From: Casuarius casuarius | Lineage: Eukaryota; Chordata; Aves; Casuariiformes; Casuariidae | NCBI GenBank assembly: GCA_003342895.1 | Contig: PTFA01000317.1 | Coordinates: 917,655 to 981,654, forward strand | DNA length: 64,000 bases | Direction of reading: 5' to 3' | Notes under the pieces: model-generated | The model's input: the letters and a program-made list of their open reading frames with translations, nothing else | What the model was told of the DNA's origin: nothing | Database searches by the model: none | Shown here: positions 62,233 to 64,000 of the stretch, in pieces | Numbering within the stretch: the first letter of the stretch is position 1 | How the letters are laid out: each line of letters opens with the position of its first letter | Made by a program: the position numbers and the translations under genes

Positions 62233-62962
62233 GGCGAGCCGGTTTCTTCCCCCCCCCCAGCCTGGGCCGGGCCGGAGAGCCGGGAGCCGCCGGCCCCTCC
62301 AAGGCTTGCGGCTTTTTTTTCTCTTTTCTTTCCCAGCTGCGGCTTTTTCCCAGCCAGGCTGGGCTTTCGGGAGCGCAGCCTCGCCACGAGGCCGTCCCTG
62401 CTCTATACGGACCAGCCGAGCTAACGAGCTTTTTAACAAGCTTTTAATTGCCCCTTGCTGCCAGCACCTGGGGCCACGGGGCCGCTGAGCACTGACGCGC
62501 TCGGCTCACGTGTGGGGCTGCTGCAAACGCCTCTGCCGGGGGCAAAACAAACGGCAGCGGGGTTTGGGGGGGCATGAAACGCCCCCGCCGCGGCCCCCTG
62601 TTTATCGTAGGACCTACACAAACAGGCTGAAGCCTGGGGAAACCGAGGCAGGCCGGGCCCTGCTGCGGCAGCCCGGCCCGAAGCGGGGCTGCAGCGTGCC
62701 GCCGGCCCCGCACAACCCCGTAGCAGACACCGGAGACTCCCCCGCTGCGGCGGGCCGGGGGCAGAGAGGGGCCAAAGCACCCGGCCTTCGCCCCACCGCC
62801 AGCCCTGCTGCCAACGAGCCCCCCAGTGCTCCCAGTGCTCCCAGTAAAACCCGGCAGAGGGCACCAGTAAGCCCAGTTCGGTGCCGTCCCCCCCCTGCTG
62901 CTGGCAGGCGGGTGGAGGGTGGAGGAAGGGGAGGAGGAGGAGGAGAAGGCCGGTGCCGGCGG
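62233..62962. other. Intergenic DNA, upstream region of ALPL
   Basis: GC-rich sequence between the minisatellite and the ALPL core promoter. No gene was recognised. It contains a TCCCAGTGC direct repeat near 62830 and a purine-rich GGAGGAGGAGG stretch at about 62915-62948. Confidence 0.6.
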
Positions 62963-63089
62963 GGGGATTTAAGGGCTCGCCGGGGCCCCGGCCCCGTCCT
63001 CTGCGCCGGAGCCGAGCAGGGCCGCGCGCCCCACGCCGGGCTGCGGGCGCGGAGAGGCCCCGGACGTCCCCGCTCGCGAAGCCCCCGCG
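62963..63089 (+). promoter_or_regulatory. ALPL: Probable ALPL core promoter and non-coding exon 1
   Basis: A TATA-like ATTTAAG at 62967-62973 is followed by GC-rich sequence ending in a consensus donor GCG|GTAAGG at 63089/63090. The start site is expected about 25-30 bp after the TATA-like motif. The layout (non-coding exon 1, ATG in exon 2) is that of vertebrate ALPL. No transcript evidence is visible in the sequence itself. Confidence 0.5.
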
Positions 63090-63094
63090 GTAAG

Positions 63095-63172
63095 GACCAC
63101 CGCCACCGCCGCCACCGCCACCGCCGGGGACCTCGCTCCCACCGCCGCCGCCGCCGGGGACCTCGCCGCGCG
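63095..63172. repeat. CCG/CCACCG triplet repeats
   Basis: Two blocks of CCGCCACCGCCGCCACC-type triplets separated by GGGGACCTCGCTCCCA, directly after the putative ALPL exon 1 donor. Confidence 0.9.
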
Positions 63173-63229
63173 CGGGGCCGCGGGACCGGCCAGCACGGCC
63201 ACCGCGGGGACGGGCGGCGGGACGCGGGG

Positions 63230-63870
63230 AGCGATGGGGACACGGGGAGCGATGGGGACGTGGGGGAGCGATGGGGACGTGGGTGTGTGATGGGGACACG
63301 GGGGAGCAGTGGGGACCTGGAGGTGCAACGGGGACACAGATGTGCAACAGGGACGGGGACGTGCAACAGGGACCTGCAACGGGGACAGGGACGTGCGGTC
63401 GGACAGGGACATGCAACAGGGACATGCCAGAGGGATGCAGACATGCAACAGGGACATGCAATCGGGACAGGGACATGCAACGGGGACGGGGACAAGCACT
63501 GGGGACACGGGCATGCAGCCGGGACAGGGACCGGCAACAGGGACAGGGACATGCAACAGGGACAGGGACATGCAAGAGGGATGGGGACATGCAACGGGGA
63601 CAGGGACAAGCACTGGGGACATGGGCATGCAGTCGAGACGGGGACATGCAGTTGGGATGGGGACATGCAGCCGGGACAGGGACATCCAAGAGGGATGGGG
63701 ACAAGCACTGGGGACATGGGCATGCAGCCGGGACAGGGACATGCAAGAGGGACAGGGACAAGCACTGGGGACACGGACATGCACTTGGGATTGGGACATG
63801 CAGTCGGGATGGGGACACGCAGGAGGGACACGCAATAAGGACAGGGACACGTAACAGGGACACGGCCGTG
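63230..63870. repeat. GGGACATGCAAC-type minisatellite in ALPL intron 1
   Basis: More than 600 bp of variants of GGGACAGGGACATGCAAC, with interspersed units such as CAAGCACTGGGGACACGGGC. Base periods of 12 and 18 bp make all frames long and open, which explains the apparent proteins on both strands. It ends about 60 bp before the ALPL start codon. Confidence 0.95.
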
Positions 63871-63929
63871 CAGCAGGGACCCCGCGAGCCGCCCTCGCCC
63901 GCTGCCGTCCCCCCCCGCGCCGGGGCGCG

Positions 63930-63987
63930 ATGAAGGCTCTCCTCCTCGCCCTCGTGGCTGAGCTGTGCCTGGCCTCGCTGGTGCCTG
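63930..63987 (+). CDS. ALPL: ALPL first coding exon (partial gene, runs off the right edge)
   Basis: Tissue-nonspecific alkaline phosphatase, a GPI-anchored zinc/magnesium ectoenzyme that hydrolyses pyrophosphate and pyridoxal phosphate and is needed for mineralisation. The exon encodes MKALLLALVAELCLASLVP, a signal peptide close to the chicken form as I recall it, with the conserved LVP just after the expected cleavage region. It ends one base into the next codon at donor G|GTAGGT; in the family that codon is Glu (G|AG). Only 58 coding bases are in the window. The exon's acceptor is uncertain (AG at 63872-63873 or 63875-63876). Confidence 0.88.
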
Positions 63988-64000
63988 GTAGGTGGGTTTT

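Noticed and set aside
62433..63863. Open frames of 400-476 codons on both strands
   Set aside because: They translate the 12/18-bp minisatellite and GC-rich flanks. They overlap on both strands and contain only repeat-encoded peptides.

Overview
The window is vertebrate nuclear DNA, most probably from a bird. It has spliced GT-AG genes, CpG islands, a very compact GC-rich right half and many short tandem repeats. The genes present are EIF4G3, ECE1 and ALPL, in the order found on human 1p36 and its avian counterpart (chicken chromosome 21, from memory). The start of the ALPL protein also looks more like the chicken form than the mammalian form. The species cannot be named from the sequence.

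Left part (1 to about 49.8 kb): the 5' part of EIF4G3 on the minus strand, almost all intron. Two coding exons are certain (5211-5339 and 11355-11430). They encode the extended N-terminus upstream of the classical eIF4GII start. A strong splice donor at 48819 inside a CpG island, next to a 595-base assembly gap (48948-49542), probably marks the first non-coding exon. The exon carrying the start codon is not settled.

Middle (49.8 to 61.6 kb): after about 2 kb of intergenic DNA with three kinds of tandem repeat comes ECE1, complete on the minus strand. All 19 exons of an ECE-1c-like form were placed. They join in frame to 753 residues, and the coding span is only 8.2 kb because most introns are 68-210 bp. 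The zinc-protease residues are all present.

Right end (61.6 to 64 kb): ECE1 and ALPL are arranged head to head. About 1.4 kb separates the ECE1 start exon from the probable ALPL exon 1, and about 0.6 kb of it is a minisatellite carrying CACGTG sites. ALPL runs on the plus strand and leaves the window after its first coding exon, which encodes the signal peptide.

The three genes are not one pathway: a translation initiation scaffold, a membrane peptidase that matures endothelins, and a phosphatase for mineralisation. No mobile element, CRISPR array, RNA gene or novel multi-gene system could be supported. The items most worth a second look are the E-box-rich minisatellite between ECE1 and ALPL, an unassigned coding-like exon at 45.4 kb, and the repeats around the EIF4G3 promoter.
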